64,000 bases of DNA, from the NCBI GenBank assembly GCA_965212165.1, contig OZ243096.1:2542001-2606000 (forward strand), written 5' to 3'. The position numbers and the translations under genes were made by a program. Each line of letters begins with the position of its first letter. Positions within the stretch are counted from its first letter, which is position 1. Of this stretch, positions 34,450-43,380 are shown in pieces. Below the pieces are notes generated by a model, which did no database searches, was not told where the DNA came from, and worked only from the letters and a program-made list of their open reading frames with translations. Source of the DNA: RHLJ01 sp965212165. GTDB taxonomy: Bacteria > Bacteroidota > Rhodothermia > Balneolales > Balneolaceae.

Positions 34450-34533
34450 ATGAAGAACTATTTTTCAAATATACCCTCCTCAACTTCGATTGTGATTTCT
34501 ACAATTACGATTACTGCTATTATTACCCCTTAG
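34450..34533 (+). CDS. Candidate threonine operon leader peptide (27 aa)
   Basis: ATG at 34450, stop TAG at 34531-34533. The 27-residue product has 5 Thr (residues 12, 18, 20, 22, 26) and 7 Ile (8, 14, 16, 19, 21, 24, 25). In residues 12-26, 11 of 15 codons are Thr or Ile, ending ISTITITAIITP. This matches in kind the E. coli ThrL leader, whose operon also makes Thr, the precursor of Ile. It lies 104 bp ahead of thrA, after a tRNA terminator that isolates the transcript. All five Thr codons are used in a cluster that ribosomes would stall on when charged tRNA is scarce. No clear SD is seen. Strong inference, not experimentally shown. Confidence 0.72.
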   Translation: MKNYFSNIPSSTSIVISTITITAIITP

Positions 34534-34539
34534 GGGGTA
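34524..34539 (+). promoter_or_regulatory. GC-rich hairpin at the thr leader stop codon
   Basis: TACCCC (34524-34529) pairs with GGGGTA (34534-34539) around a TTAG loop containing the start of the TAG stop codon. A ribosome finishing the leader would melt it. No T-tract follows, so it is not a standard terminator. Confidence 0.5.
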
Positions 34540-34585
34540 CATATTTACATATCACTTCTTAGGATATATTCCTACATTCACAGTC

Positions 34586-34620
34586 TCACAACTCACAACT
34601 CACAACTCACAACTCACAAC
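34586..34620 (+). repeat. Tandem repeat TCACAAC x5 between thr leader and thrA
   Basis: Five perfect copies of a 7-bp unit, ending 17 bp before the thrA ATG. On the sense strand the stretch from about 34565 is C-rich and nearly free of G, a composition suited to a Rho-loading (rut) site or an RNA-binding-protein array. Confidence 0.85.
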
Positions 34621-34637
34621 GTTCATCGAAGATATTA

Positions 34638-37088
34638 ATGTTAGTTTTAAAATTTGGCGGCACCTCTGTTGGAAGTGCTGAAAGTCTCAATCTTGTCCGC
34701 AATATTATTTCAAAAAAATCTGCTATTGATTCACTTATAGTAGTAGTTTCTGCACTTGGTGGTGTCACAAATCATCTTGTTAATTGTGCTAATCTTGCAG
34801 CATCTGGAAACAACGATTATGAAAGCATTCTTACAGAAATTGAATCTCGACATATTACATTGTGTAACAGTCTTTTACCTGCTGCTCAACGTAATCATGC
34901 ATTAACCAAAGTTAAATTATTATTAAATGATTTAGAAGATATTTGCCGTGGAGTCTTTTTAATAGAGGAACTCTCCCCCCGTTCTAGTGATCATATCCTA
35001 AGTTTTGGTGAACGTCTTTCATCAGAAATCATTAATGAATATTTAAAAGCAGGTAAAATTGATAGCCAACTTATTGATCCTAGGAAACTCATTAAAACAG
35101 ATAGCCAATTTGGGAATGCGGTTGTTGACATCGAATTAAGCTATAAGAACATACAAAGAGAATTTGAAAATCATAGTCTGGTAAGTATTTGTCCAGGATT
35201 CCTTGCTTCATCTAACTCAAATAATCAGACTACTACTCTTGGTCGTGGTGGATCAGATTATACTGCTGCAATAATTGCGGCCTCATTAAATGTAGATTGC
35301 TTAGAAATATGGACTGATGTTAGCGGAATGATGACTGCTAATCCGAAACTAGTTCCACTTGCCCACCCAATCAAAGAACTTTCCTATGAGGAAGCTATGG
35401 AACTTTCTCATTTTGGTGCAAAAGTAATATATCCTCCTACTATACAACCAGTATTGGATAAAGAAATTCCAGTTTTAATTAAGAATACTTTTTCTGCTGA
35501 TGATCCAGGTACAAAAATATCAAAAGAAGGTGACATTCATGGAAACTGGATTAAAGGTATATCTTCTATTGATGAAGTAGCATTATGTACACTTTCTGGA
35601 TCTGGGATGGTAGCCGTTCCAAATTTTTCATATCGATTATTCTCTGCTTTGAGTCGTGAAGAAGTAAATGTTATTATGATTACTCAAGCATCTTCTGAGC
35701 ATACGATCACTGTGGGAATAGATAGAAATGATGCCGAAAGAGCACGCTTTAGCATCGAAAACGAGTTTCAACATGAACTTCGTCAACGTAAAGTAAACCC
35801 TCTAGACGTTGAAATTGACCTTTCAATTGTTGCCTTGGTAGGAAGTAGAATGCGTCAACAAGTAGGTGTAAGTGCTAACTTATTTGAAACTCTAAGTCAT
35901 AACGGAATTAACGTAAAAGCAATAGCTCAAGGATCGACAGAGCTTAATATTTCCGTAGTTGTTGATAAGAAAAACTTAAGTAAATCACTGAACTCACTTC
36001 ATGAAAGTTTCTTCCTATCTGATATGAGGAAATTTAATCTATTTATGATTGGAGTAGGAAATGTAGGAAAGACGTTCTTATCTCAAATTGAAAAACAACA
36101 TGATTTTCTTTCAAAAGCTTTCAAGATTAACCTGAATGTTGCAGGACTTGCTAATTCACGTAAAATGTATCTTAACGAAGATTCCATTGATTTAAAAAAT
36201 TGGGAAGCATTGATTAATGAAAATGGAGAAGAGATGAAACTAGAAAGCTTTATTGATAATATGGCTGGAATGAACCTCAGAAATAGCATATTTATCGATT
36301 GTACAGCAAGTAATGACATCCCTAAACTTTATGAGAAAGTTCTTTCCAATAGTATTTCAGTTGTAACACCTAATAAAGTAGCTTGTTCTTCTGATTTCGA
36401 TACTTATCTAGGATTAAAAAAAACCGCAACGAAATATAGAGCGCGTTTTCTTTTTGAAACCAATGTTGGAGCCGGCCTTCCTGTTGTTTCAACAGTAAGT
36501 GATTTACTAAAAAGTGGAGATCGTATATATAAGATTCAGGCAGTACTGTCTGGAACACTTAATTTCTTATTTAACACATATGATGCTTCACAAAAATTTA
36601 GTGATGTAGTTAAGGAAGCAAAAGCTGCAGGTTACACAGAACCTGATCCACGTTTAGATCTTAGTGGTGTAGATGTAATGCGTAAAATCCTGATTCTAGC
36701 ACGTGAAAGTGGGTATAAACTTGAATTGGATGATATTGATAATGATCCTTTTGTTCCGCAAGCATGTATGGATACCGATTCTATAGATGAGTTTTATGAT
36801 CAATTAGATATACATGATGAAGTATTTCAACAACTATATCATAAAGCATCATCAGAAGGAAAACGTATTAAATATGTAGCTACTTTTGAAAATGGTAAAG
36901 CAAAAACTGGACTTGAATCATTTAGTTCAGACCACCCTTTCTTTGAATTACATGGAAAAGATAATATCGTTCTATTCCAAACTATGAGATATCCAGAACA
37001 ACCATTAGTCGTAAAAGGTGCAGGTGCAGGTGCTGAAGTAACTGCTTCTGGAATTTTTGCTGATGTAATGCGAATAACTTCAAACTAG
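34638..37088 (+). CDS. thrA: Bifunctional aspartokinase / homoserine dehydrogenase I
   Basis: 816 aa, the length of the E. coli ThrA fusion. The N-terminal aspartate kinase starts LVLKFGGTSVGSAES; it contains FGERLSSEI and TLGRGGSDYTAA. A regulatory ACT region follows (about 310-460, LCTLSGSGMVAVPNFSYRLF). The homoserine dehydrogenase half begins at FMIGVGNVGKTFLS (about residue 470) and carries NVGAGLPVVSTVSDLLKSGD and YTEPDPRLDLSGVDVMRK. It catalyses the first and third steps from aspartate to threonine, methionine and isoleucine. It heads thrA-thrB-thrC and is preceded by the candidate leader peptide. The ATG at 34638 has no obvious SD. Confidence 0.96.
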   Translation: MLVLKFGGTSVGSAESLNLVRNIISKKSAIDSLIVVVSALGGVTNHLVNCANLAASGNNDYESILTEIESRHITLCNSLLPAAQRNHALTKVKLLLNDLEDICRGVFLIEELSPRSSDHILSFGERLSSEIINEYLKAGKIDSQLIDPRKLIKTDSQFGNAVVDIELSYKNIQREFENHSLVSICPGFLASSNSNNQTTTLGRGGSDYTAAIIAASLNVDCLEIWTDVSGMMTANPKLVPLAHPIKELSYEEAMELSHFGAKVIYPPTIQPVLDKEIPVLIKNTFSADDPGTKISKEGDIHGNWIKGISSIDEVALCTLSGSGMVAVPNFSYRLFSALSREEVNVIMITQASSEHTITVGIDRNDAERARFSIENEFQHELRQRKVNPLDVEIDLSIVALVGSRMRQQVGVSANLFETLSHNGINVKAIAQGSTELNISVVVDKKNLSKSLNSLHESFFLSDMRKFNLFMIGVGNVGKTFLSQIEKQHDFLSKAFKINLNVAGLANSRKMYLNEDSIDLKNWEALINENGEEMKLESFIDNMAGMNLRNSIFIDCTASNDIPKLYEKVLSNSISVVTPNKVACSSDFDTYLGLKKTATKYRARFLFETNVGAGLPVVSTVSDLLKSGDRIYKIQAVLSGTLNFLFNTYDASQKFSDVVKEAKAAGYTEPDPRLDLSGVDVMRKILILARESGYKLELDDIDNDPFVPQACMDTDSIDEFYDQLDIHDEVFQQLYHKASSEGKRIKYVATFENGKAKTGLESFSSDHPFFELHGKDNIVLFQTMRYPEQPLVVKGAGAGAEVTASGIFADVMRITSN

Positions 37089-37091
37089 ATT

Positions 37092-38024
37092 ATGAACCAG
37101 ATTAAAGTATTTGCTCCAGCTACTGTTGCTAATGTTGCATGTGGTTTTGATGTAATGGGGTTTGCCATCGAGGATATTGGTGATGAATTGACTATTACAA
37201 AAACAGAAACACAAGGACTTAAAATTACAGAAATTCATGGCTGTGATGGTCTACCAACTGATCCTAAAAAGAATGTAGCAACTGTTGCAGTTCAATCACT
37301 ATTAGATACATTAAAAGAAAAACCAAGCTATGGATTTGAATTTAATATATACAAGAATGTGATGGCTGGAAGTGGTTTAGGATCAAGCGCTTCTAGTTCT
37401 TCTGCTGCTGTATTTGGTGTTAATAAATTGCTAGGAGAACCATTCTCTAAAAAAGAGTTAGTGTACTTTGCAATGCAGGGAGAATTTGAAGCATCTGGCA
37501 ATGCTCATGCTGATAATGTAGCACCTTCAATACTTGGAGGTTTCACTCTTGTTAGAAGCTACGATCCATTGGATATAATATTACTAGATTATCCTAATGA
37601 GTTATATGTATCAATAATTCATCCACAAATTGAGATCAAAACTTCAGATTCGAAGAAAATACTCCGAAAAGAAATATCGCTTAAAGATGCTGTTACACAA
37701 TGGGGTAATGTTGGTGGACTAGTTTCTGGATTAGCAAAGGGAGACTATGATTTAATAGGTAGATCTATGCAGGATGTAATAGCTGAACCTGTAAGGTCTA
37801 TGTTAATCCCATTCTTTAATGAAATTAAAGCTGTTGCTCTAAAAAATGGTGCATTGGGATGTAGTATCTCTGGATCAGGTCCTTCCATTTTTGCACTTTC
37901 GAAAAATTTAAATACTGCTAGACTAGTTAGTTCTGAATTTAAAAACATCTACGATTCAAACGATATTGAAGCAAATATGTACATTTCTAAAATAAATCCA
38001 AAAGGCGCTGAGGTGATTAAATGA
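37092..38024 (+). CDS. thrB: Homoserine kinase
   Basis: 310 aa GHMP kinase. The N-terminal APATVANVACGFDVMGFAI is the homoserine kinase signature and the ATP-binding loop is VMAGSGLGSSASSSSAAV. The C-terminal GCSISGSGPSIFAL is also conserved. It phosphorylates homoserine, providing the ThrC substrate. It lies 3 bp after thrA and overlaps thrC by 4 bp (ATGA), so translation is coupled. Confidence 0.95.
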   Translation: MNQIKVFAPATVANVACGFDVMGFAIEDIGDELTITKTETQGLKITEIHGCDGLPTDPKKNVATVAVQSLLDTLKEKPSYGFEFNIYKNVMAGSGLGSSASSSSAAVFGVNKLLGEPFSKKELVYFAMQGEFEASGNAHADNVAPSILGGFTLVRSYDPLDIILLDYPNELYVSIIHPQIEIKTSDSKKILRKEISLKDAVTQWGNVGGLVSGLAKGDYDLIGRSMQDVIAEPVRSMLIPFFNEIKAVALKNGALGCSISGSGPSIFALSKNLNTARLVSSEFKNIYDSNDIEANMYISKINPKGAEVIK

Positions 38025-39310
38025 ATTATTTCAGTACAAACAGTACTGTTGAATCTGTTTCCTTTAAAGAAGCAATTTTCAGAGGATTACCAGCTGATAA
38101 TGGTTTATATATGCCTGAACTAATTCCACAGCTCCCCTCCTCTTTTTTTGATGGAATTTCAGAGCTTAGCTTATCAGAAATTGGTTTCGAAGTTATTAGA
38201 CCGTTTGTTGACGGGGAAATAATTGATAAAGAATTAAAAAAAATAGTTAATGACGTCTTAAACTTTGATATACCGCTTGTAAAGATAAAAGAGAATGTAT
38301 ATTCACTTGAGCTATTTCATGGCCCTACATTAGCATTTAAAGATGTTGGCGCTCGATTCTTAGCTCGTTCGCTTAGTCATTTCACTCAACAGGATGATAA
38401 GAAGCTTACGGTACTTGTAGCCACGTCAGGAGATACTGGGAGTGCAGTAGCAAATGGATTTTATAATGTTCCAAATATCGAAGTAATCATTCTTTATCCA
38501 TCGGGTAAAGTTAGTGCGTTTCAAGAACAGCAAATGACTACGCTTGGCGGTAATATTACCGCTCTAGAAGTTGATGGGACTTTTGATGATTGCCAAAAAC
38601 TAGTTAAAGAAGCTTTTTTAGATAATGATCTTAGAACTGTTAAAAATCTAACTTCTGCCAATTCTATAAATATGGCGAGATTACTTCCTCAAGCTATATA
38701 TTACTTCTATGCATGGGCCCAATTATCAGATGAAGAAAAAAGAAATGCAGTCTTTTCTGTTCCAAGCGGTAATTATGGAAATCTTTCTGCTGGTTTGATA
38801 GCACAACGGATGGGACTACCAATCAAACACTTTCTTGCTTGTTCAAACGCTAATGACACTGTTCCAAACTATTTATGGAATGGAAAATATGAACCAAAAC
38901 CTAGTGTAGCTACCATTTCGAATGCAATGGACGTTGGTAATCCAAGCAATTTTGTTAGAATGCTTAGTCTATTTAATGGAAGTCACTCAAACATGGCTGA
39001 TGATATTACCGGATTTGCTTATACCGATGAAAGTACACGTAAAACTATACAACAAGTATATGCTTTAACTGGATATATTCTTGATCCACATGGTGCAGTT
39101 GGCTACATGGGTTTAGTTGATTATCAAAATTCAAACCGTGTAACAGGAATAATTCTTGAAACTGCACACCCTGTAAAATTTAACCAAACGGTTGAACATG
39201 AAATTGGAATGAAAGTATCACTTCCTGACCATGTAGAATCAACAAACCTTGTGAAAAAGAGTATCTCATTTCATAATGATTTTCAGGAATTCAAAAACTT
39301 TCTTTTATAA
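38021..39310 (+). CDS. thrC: Threonine synthase
   Basis: 429 aa, the short E. coli-type enzyme. The start MNYFSTNSTVESVSFKEAI, the PLP-lysine motif HGPTLAFKDVGARF (Lys about 106), LVATSGDTGSAVA and FSVPSGNYGNLSAG (phosphate-binding loop) are visible. It converts phosphohomoserine to threonine. Last gene of the thr operon; a 50-bp gap separates it from the next gene, with no clear terminator. Confidence 0.95.
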   Translation: MNYFSTNSTVESVSFKEAIFRGLPADNGLYMPELIPQLPSSFFDGISELSLSEIGFEVIRPFVDGEIIDKELKKIVNDVLNFDIPLVKIKENVYSLELFHGPTLAFKDVGARFLARSLSHFTQQDDKKLTVLVATSGDTGSAVANGFYNVPNIEVIILYPSGKVSAFQEQQMTTLGGNITALEVDGTFDDCQKLVKEAFLDNDLRTVKNLTSANSINMARLLPQAIYYFYAWAQLSDEEKRNAVFSVPSGNYGNLSAGLIAQRMGLPIKHFLACSNANDTVPNYLWNGKYEPKPSVATISNAMDVGNPSNFVRMLSLFNGSHSNMADDITGFAYTDESTRKTIQQVYALTGYILDPHGAVGYMGLVDYQNSNRVTGIILETAHPVKFNQTVEHEIGMKVSLPDHVESTNLVKKSISFHNDFQEFKNFLL

Positions 39311-39360
39311 ATAAATTGGTTACCGTTTGTTGAAATAGTTTTACTAATCCAATAGAAATA

Positions 39361-40050
39361 ATGAAGAATTTACTATTAATCCATTTTGTTGCCTTCCTAT
39401 TTATACCCTCAATATTGTTTGCTCAAGATCCTACTCGTTTTCAAAGTGAGGTTGACGTATTAGTAAATAAAGACTTTAACATTAATCCTGAAAAACCAAC
39501 TTCAGTTTTTACAGGAAGTTCCAGTGTTAGGATGTGGAATAATCTAGATGAAATTTTCCCTGAAATTAATGTGATTAATACTGGTTTTGGGGGTTCCCAA
39601 ACCAGTGACTTACTCTACTATTTAGATGAACTTGTATTAAAGCATCAACCAGATAAAATCTTTATTTATGAAGGTGATAATGATATCGCAGCTTCAGAAA
39701 CGAGGATAACAATTTTACCAGAAATGACCCGTCTGGTTACACTAATCAGAGAAGAATTACCTAATTCTGAGATTTTCTTTATTTCTCCAAAACCCAGTAT
39801 TGCAAGATGGTCTTTAAAAAATGACTATGAATACCTCAATAAGATGCTAGAAACCGTTTTCCGATATACCGAGGATGTTACTTTTATTGATGTATGGACC
39901 CCAATGCTTAATGAAAATGGTGAACCTATGAACGACATTTTTTTGGATGATGATTTACATTTGAACTCAAAAGGTTATGAAATTTGGAAAGATGTAATAA
40001 GTAAAGCATCTGGATTAACTGTAAATGAGTTTTCAAAAGAATCACATTAG
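39361..40050 (+). CDS. Secreted SGNH/GDSL-family hydrolase
   Basis: 229 aa. A signal peptide is followed by FAQD (cleavage near residue 21). Block I is VFTGSSSVRMW (nucleophile Ser), block II NTGFGGSQTSD (Gly), block III EGDNDIA (Asn) and block V DDLHLNSKGYEIW (Asp/His). The motifs indicate an esterase or acyl-hydrolase acting in the periplasm. It precedes a cytoplasmic paralogue by 10 bp, so the two may act together. Substrate unknown. Confidence 0.82.
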   Translation: MKNLLLIHFVAFLFIPSILFAQDPTRFQSEVDVLVNKDFNINPEKPTSVFTGSSSVRMWNNLDEIFPEINVINTGFGGSQTSDLLYYLDELVLKHQPDKIFIYEGDNDIAASETRITILPEMTRLVTLIREELPNSEIFFISPKPSIARWSLKNDYEYLNKMLETVFRYTEDVTFIDVWTPMLNENGEPMNDIFLDDDLHLNSKGYEIWKDVISKASGLTVNEFSKESH

Positions 40051-40060
40051 TATTAATTAA

Positions 40061-40633
40061 ATGTCTAAACTTCCATCATTCAAGAATAGTGTAGTTTTTA
40101 TGGGTGATTCTATTACTCAAGGTTGGTCGGTTGCAATTCCTGAGTTTTTTGAAAACAACCCATACATAGAAAAAGGCATCGGAGGACAAACTACTCCACA
40201 AATGATTGCCCGATTTCAGAAGGACGTAATTAATCTTAAACCACAAGTTGTAGTGATACTCGCTGGCACTAATGATATCGCTGGTAATACAGGTCTAACT
40301 ACAAATGAAATGATCCAAATAAATATTGATAAAATGGCGACTATAGCTCATTTGAATAGTATTAAAGTAATCCTTTCTTCTATCCTTCCAGCATATGATT
40401 ATCCATGGAGACCTGGAACCTACCCTTCTCAACGAATAATTGAGATTAATACTTGGATGAAAGAATATTGTATTCAGAATAATCATATTTATCTTGACTA
40501 TTGGACGGAAATGGCAAATGAGAATAATAGTTTAAAAGACGAATACACACATGATGGTGTTCATGTTACTATAGCTGGATATAAATTGATGCAACGTCTT
40601 GTCGAAATTTCGATTAACAAAGCTCTTTCTTAA
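40061..40633 (+). CDS. Cytoplasmic SGNH/GDSL-family hydrolase
   Basis: 190 aa. Block I VVFMGDSITQGW, block II KGIGGQTTPQM, block III LAGTNDIAGN and block V HDGVHVTIAGY give a complete Ser-Gly-Asn-His set with catalytic Ser, Asp and His. No signal peptide. It resembles TesA/lysophospholipase-like or platelet-activating-factor hydrolase-like enzymes. It is in tandem with the secreted relative upstream and followed after 4 bp by a methyltransferase gene. Confidence 0.83.
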   Translation: MSKLPSFKNSVVFMGDSITQGWSVAIPEFFENNPYIEKGIGGQTTPQMIARFQKDVINLKPQVVVILAGTNDIAGNTGLTTNEMIQINIDKMATIAHLNSIKVILSSILPAYDYPWRPGTYPSQRIIEINTWMKEYCIQNNHIYLDYWTEMANENNSLKDEYTHDGVHVTIAGYKLMQRLVEISINKALS

Positions 40634-40637
40634 TAAA

Positions 40638-41249
40638 TTGAAGATCAATACTAATACATGGAACCGAATTCGATATACGATATATCGTCCATTTTATGAT
40701 TTAATTGCTCATAATTTCCACTCATATAGAAAACGTTCAATCGGGGCATTGAATTTAAAAGCTTCAGATAGAATACTTATTCTAGGTGCTGGAACTGGAT
40801 TAGATTTAGAGTTTTTAAAAAATCACGAGCATATATACGCCATCGATATCACACCTTCGATGGTTGAAGAGTTTAAGAGTAAAGCCTTAGATTTTGATCT
40901 TCAAGTTAACGCTTTAGTTATGGATGGTAGTAAACTTGATTTTGAAGACAACTATTTTGATGCCGTTATTCTACATTTAATTGTAGCTGTTATCCCTGAT
41001 CCTATTAACTGTTTAAAAGAAACAGAACGAGTATTGAAATCTGGTGGTCAATTTACAATTATGGATAAATTTATAGATTCAGGAACTAGCCCTGGTTTTG
41101 TACGAAGTATTTTAAACCCAATAACTAACTTTTTAGCCACGAATATCAATCGAGATATTGATCATTTACTTTCAGAAACTACACTTGTTAAAGTTAATGA
41201 TATTAAATTACTCTCAATTTTCAGGTTGATCAATGGTCGAAAAAATTAG
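40638..41249 (+). CDS. SAM-dependent methyltransferase
   Basis: About 203 aa. The Rossmann-fold SAM site is ILILGAGTGLDLEFLKNHEH with the acidic end of strand 2 in IYAIDITPSM; the later FDAVILHLIVAV and ERVLKSGGQF are typical of UbiE-like class I methyltransferases. There is no ATG before the domain: TTG at 40638 (5 bp after the previous stop) is the likely start, and another TTG at 40599 would overlap the hydrolase gene by 35 bp. Substrate not known. Confidence 0.75.
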   Translation: MKINTNTWNRIRYTIYRPFYDLIAHNFHSYRKRSIGALNLKASDRILILGAGTGLDLEFLKNHEHIYAIDITPSMVEEFKSKALDFDLQVNALVMDGSKLDFEDNYFDAVILHLIVAVIPDPINCLKETERVLKSGGQFTIMDKFIDSGTSPGFVRSILNPITNFLATNINRDIDHLLSETTLVKVNDIKLLSIFRLINGRKN

Positions 41250-41396
41250 AACAACTCTAATTAGTAGCTTTATTTATTCAAAATTCTTTCATTGTAAGAT
41301 ATCTAACTGATTGAACAACAATGATATGCTACTTTATTGATTAATCATATTTCCTAAGAGCTCTCTTAGGATAATTATTAACCGAATTTCACTAAA

Positions 41397-42323
41397 ATGA
41401 AGAACCTAACCACATCTTGTCTATATATTTTTGGACTAATCATCCTATTAAATACTGCTTGTGAAAAACCGGATTCACCTGAACAACTGATCCGTGAGTC
41501 TTATATAAGTGAAATTGAAGGCGAAGAACGTGATTATTTTGTGTATTTACCAAAAGGCTATGAATCTGCGCCAGATAAAAACTGGCCTGTTCTTATGTTC
41601 CTACATGGAAATGGAGAACGTGGAAATGGAAAAGATGAATTGGATTTTTCTATGGTACATGGTCCATTAATGGAAGCTTGGGTTCAGAAAAGAGACCTTC
41701 CTTTTATTATTATTAATCCACAATTACATATGTTTGGTCTTGATACTGTTGGAATTGCTTACTTAACCGATCGTGACCCAAATAATATTCCTAGAAGACT
41801 TGATGAAGGTGTACCAAATAGAGAATCTAACTTTGGAACATCTGATAGAATTGAAGCTGAACCCCATGTAACTGAATTTAGTAAGACTCTTCCATTAAGT
41901 GTATTTGGATGGGATAGAGTACAAAATGATTTAATTGATATTCTTGACCATGTTCTTGAAAAATATAACGCAGAACCAACTAAAGTTTATCTATCAGGTT
42001 TGAGTTATGGTGGATTTGGTACTTGGTATATGGGTAGTCATTACCCAGAAAGATTTGCGGCTATTAATCCCGTCGTTGGTTGGGGCCACCCTACTCTTAT
42101 GCCAAGTATAGCTAATGCAAAGCTTCCAGTTTGGGTTTTTGCTGGCGGTAGAGATAATACTGTTGAAAAAAAGTACTTTTTTGAAGGATTAAATGTATTA
42201 GAAGAAATGGGCCATGATGAAGTTTTATTCACAATCCATGAGGATATGAATCATGATGCTTGGAAACGAGTATATGCAGGTGATGATATCTATACTTGGT
42301 TATTATCTCACAGAAAAGAATAG
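41397..42323 (+). CDS. Lipoprotein alpha/beta-hydrolase (esterase, PHB-depolymerase-like)
   Basis: 308 aa. A lipoprotein signal ends LLNTAC (Cys22). The hydrolase begins RDYFVYLPKGYESAPDKNWP, with oxyanion loop LMFLHGNGERG, nucleophile elbow GLSYGGFGTW, acid Asp near VFAGGRDNTV and His in NHDAWKRVY. The arrangement is that of secreted carboxylesterases / feruloyl or PHB-type esterases with an N-terminal lid. Active site complete. Substrate unknown. It is preceded by a 147-bp gap that shows nothing I can call. Confidence 0.82.
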   Translation: MKNLTTSCLYIFGLIILLNTACEKPDSPEQLIRESYISEIEGEERDYFVYLPKGYESAPDKNWPVLMFLHGNGERGNGKDELDFSMVHGPLMEAWVQKRDLPFIIINPQLHMFGLDTVGIAYLTDRDPNNIPRRLDEGVPNRESNFGTSDRIEAEPHVTEFSKTLPLSVFGWDRVQNDLIDILDHVLEKYNAEPTKVYLSGLSYGGFGTWYMGSHYPERFAAINPVVGWGHPTLMPSIANAKLPVWVFAGGRDNTVEKKYFFEGLNVLEEMGHDEVLFTIHEDMNHDAWKRVYAGDDIYTWLLSHRKE

Positions 42324-42432
42324 TATTAGATTGCTCTTATTACGCTTATAAATTGTTCCTATCTTATTTTTTAGAACGAAATGAGCTCATTCACGTTTAT
42401 ATAATTGAATTAGAACTCATAGAAAAATTATT

Positions 42433-42960
42433 ATGAACACTCTTACAAAAGAGACAGAAGATTTAACAATAGAACCAGAACAATTAAACAAAATTGGATT
42501 AGATTTTGAAAAAAGTGAGGAACTCGCTCAACATTTGAATGAATTATTAGCCCACTACTCAGTTTTCTACCAGAATGTTCGAGGTTATCACTGGAATGTT
42601 CAAGGCGATAATTTCTTTACATTACATGAGAAATTTGAAGAATTATACGATGATTTATTTGAGAAAATAGATGAAATTGCTGAAAGAGTACTTACTCTTG
42701 GATTTCACCCAGATAACAATTTCACCAAATATCTAGATGTTTCAGAAATACCTGAAAGTCATGAAGTTAAAAGTGGAACCAAAGCTGTTGAAGAAATCTT
42801 AAGTGCTTTCAAAACACTTTTACAAAAGCAACGAACCATTTTAAAACTATCAGATCTTACCAATGATGAAGGTACCAATGCTCTAATGAGTGAATATATA
42901 ACAGAACAAGAAAAACTAGTCTGGATGTACAATGCATTTCTAAGAGATCCAAAAGTATGA
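42433..42960 (+). CDS. dps: Dps-family DNA-binding ferritin
   Basis: 175 aa. The ferroxidase site spans two subunits; visible ligands include FYQNVRGYHWNVQGDNFFTL (His), HEKFEELYDDL and IDEIAERV (Asp/Glu). The four-helix bundle length fits Dps. It stores iron and protects DNA in stress. The first ~20 residues (TKETEDLTIEPEQ) are an extra N-terminal tail. Monocistronic with its own terminator. Confidence 0.92.
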   Translation: MNTLTKETEDLTIEPEQLNKIGLDFEKSEELAQHLNELLAHYSVFYQNVRGYHWNVQGDNFFTLHEKFEELYDDLFEKIDEIAERVLTLGFHPDNNFTKYLDVSEIPESHEVKSGTKAVEEILSAFKTLLQKQRTILKLSDLTNDEGTNALMSEYITEQEKLVWMYNAFLRDPKV

Positions 42961-42983
42961 TTTAAGCAGATGAATATAATATT

Positions 42984-43015
42984 AATCCCGCTTTACAATA
43001 AAGCGGGATTTTTTT
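42984..43015 (+). terminator. Intrinsic terminator after dps
   Basis: A 12-bp perfect stem (42984-42995 with 42999-43010), 3-nt loop caa, then seven T. It ends 11 bp before the next start codon. Confidence 0.93.
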
Positions 43016-43025
43016 ATTTCAAGAC

Positions 43026-43376
43026 ATGCATGAGAAATTACAAGAGTTTTACAATTCAAAAAAAGAACCAAATAAAAGCTGTTTACTAGCTCTTCGTGAT
43101 ATCGTTCTTGCTTTTCATGGAGAAATCCAAGAAACCATGAAATTTGGTATGCCATGTTTTGTTTATAATAAAAAGCAATTTTGTTATTTATGGACTGATA
43201 AGAAAACGAATAATCCGTACCTTTTAATTGTTGAAGGAAAAAATATTGATCATCCATCTTTGGAACAAGGCGATCGGAAACGTATGAAAATTTTACCCAT
43301 TGATCCTTTAAAGGATATACCAATTTCTACAATCCGAGAAATCTTTACAAAAGCCCTCGAATTTTACTTAAACTGA
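43026..43376 (+). CDS. DUF1801-like small protein
   Basis: 116 aa. LRDIVLAFHGEIQETMKFGMPCFVYNKKQFCYLWTDKK matches the DUF1801 (YdhG-like) fold, in which a conserved Pro/Phe-rich loop follows a helix. Function is unknown. It starts 11 bp after the dps terminator and ends 4 bp before the serine hydrolase gene. A second family member is encoded at 45732-46133. The product lacks a signal peptide. Confidence 0.72.
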   Translation: MHEKLQEFYNSKKEPNKSCLLALRDIVLAFHGEIQETMKFGMPCFVYNKKQFCYLWTDKKTNNPYLLIVEGKNIDHPSLEQGDRKRMKILPIDPLKDIPISTIREIFTKALEFYLN

Positions 43377-43380
43377 GATA

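Noticed and set aside
34586..34620. TCACAAC array as CRISPR
   Set aside because: The units are contiguous 7-mers with no spacers and no cas genes nearby.
34450..34637. Classical attenuator with a T-tract terminator
   Set aside because: I looked for a stem followed by a T run before thrA and found none; the only strong stem (34524-34539) lacks one. The leader is still reported, with another mechanism left open.
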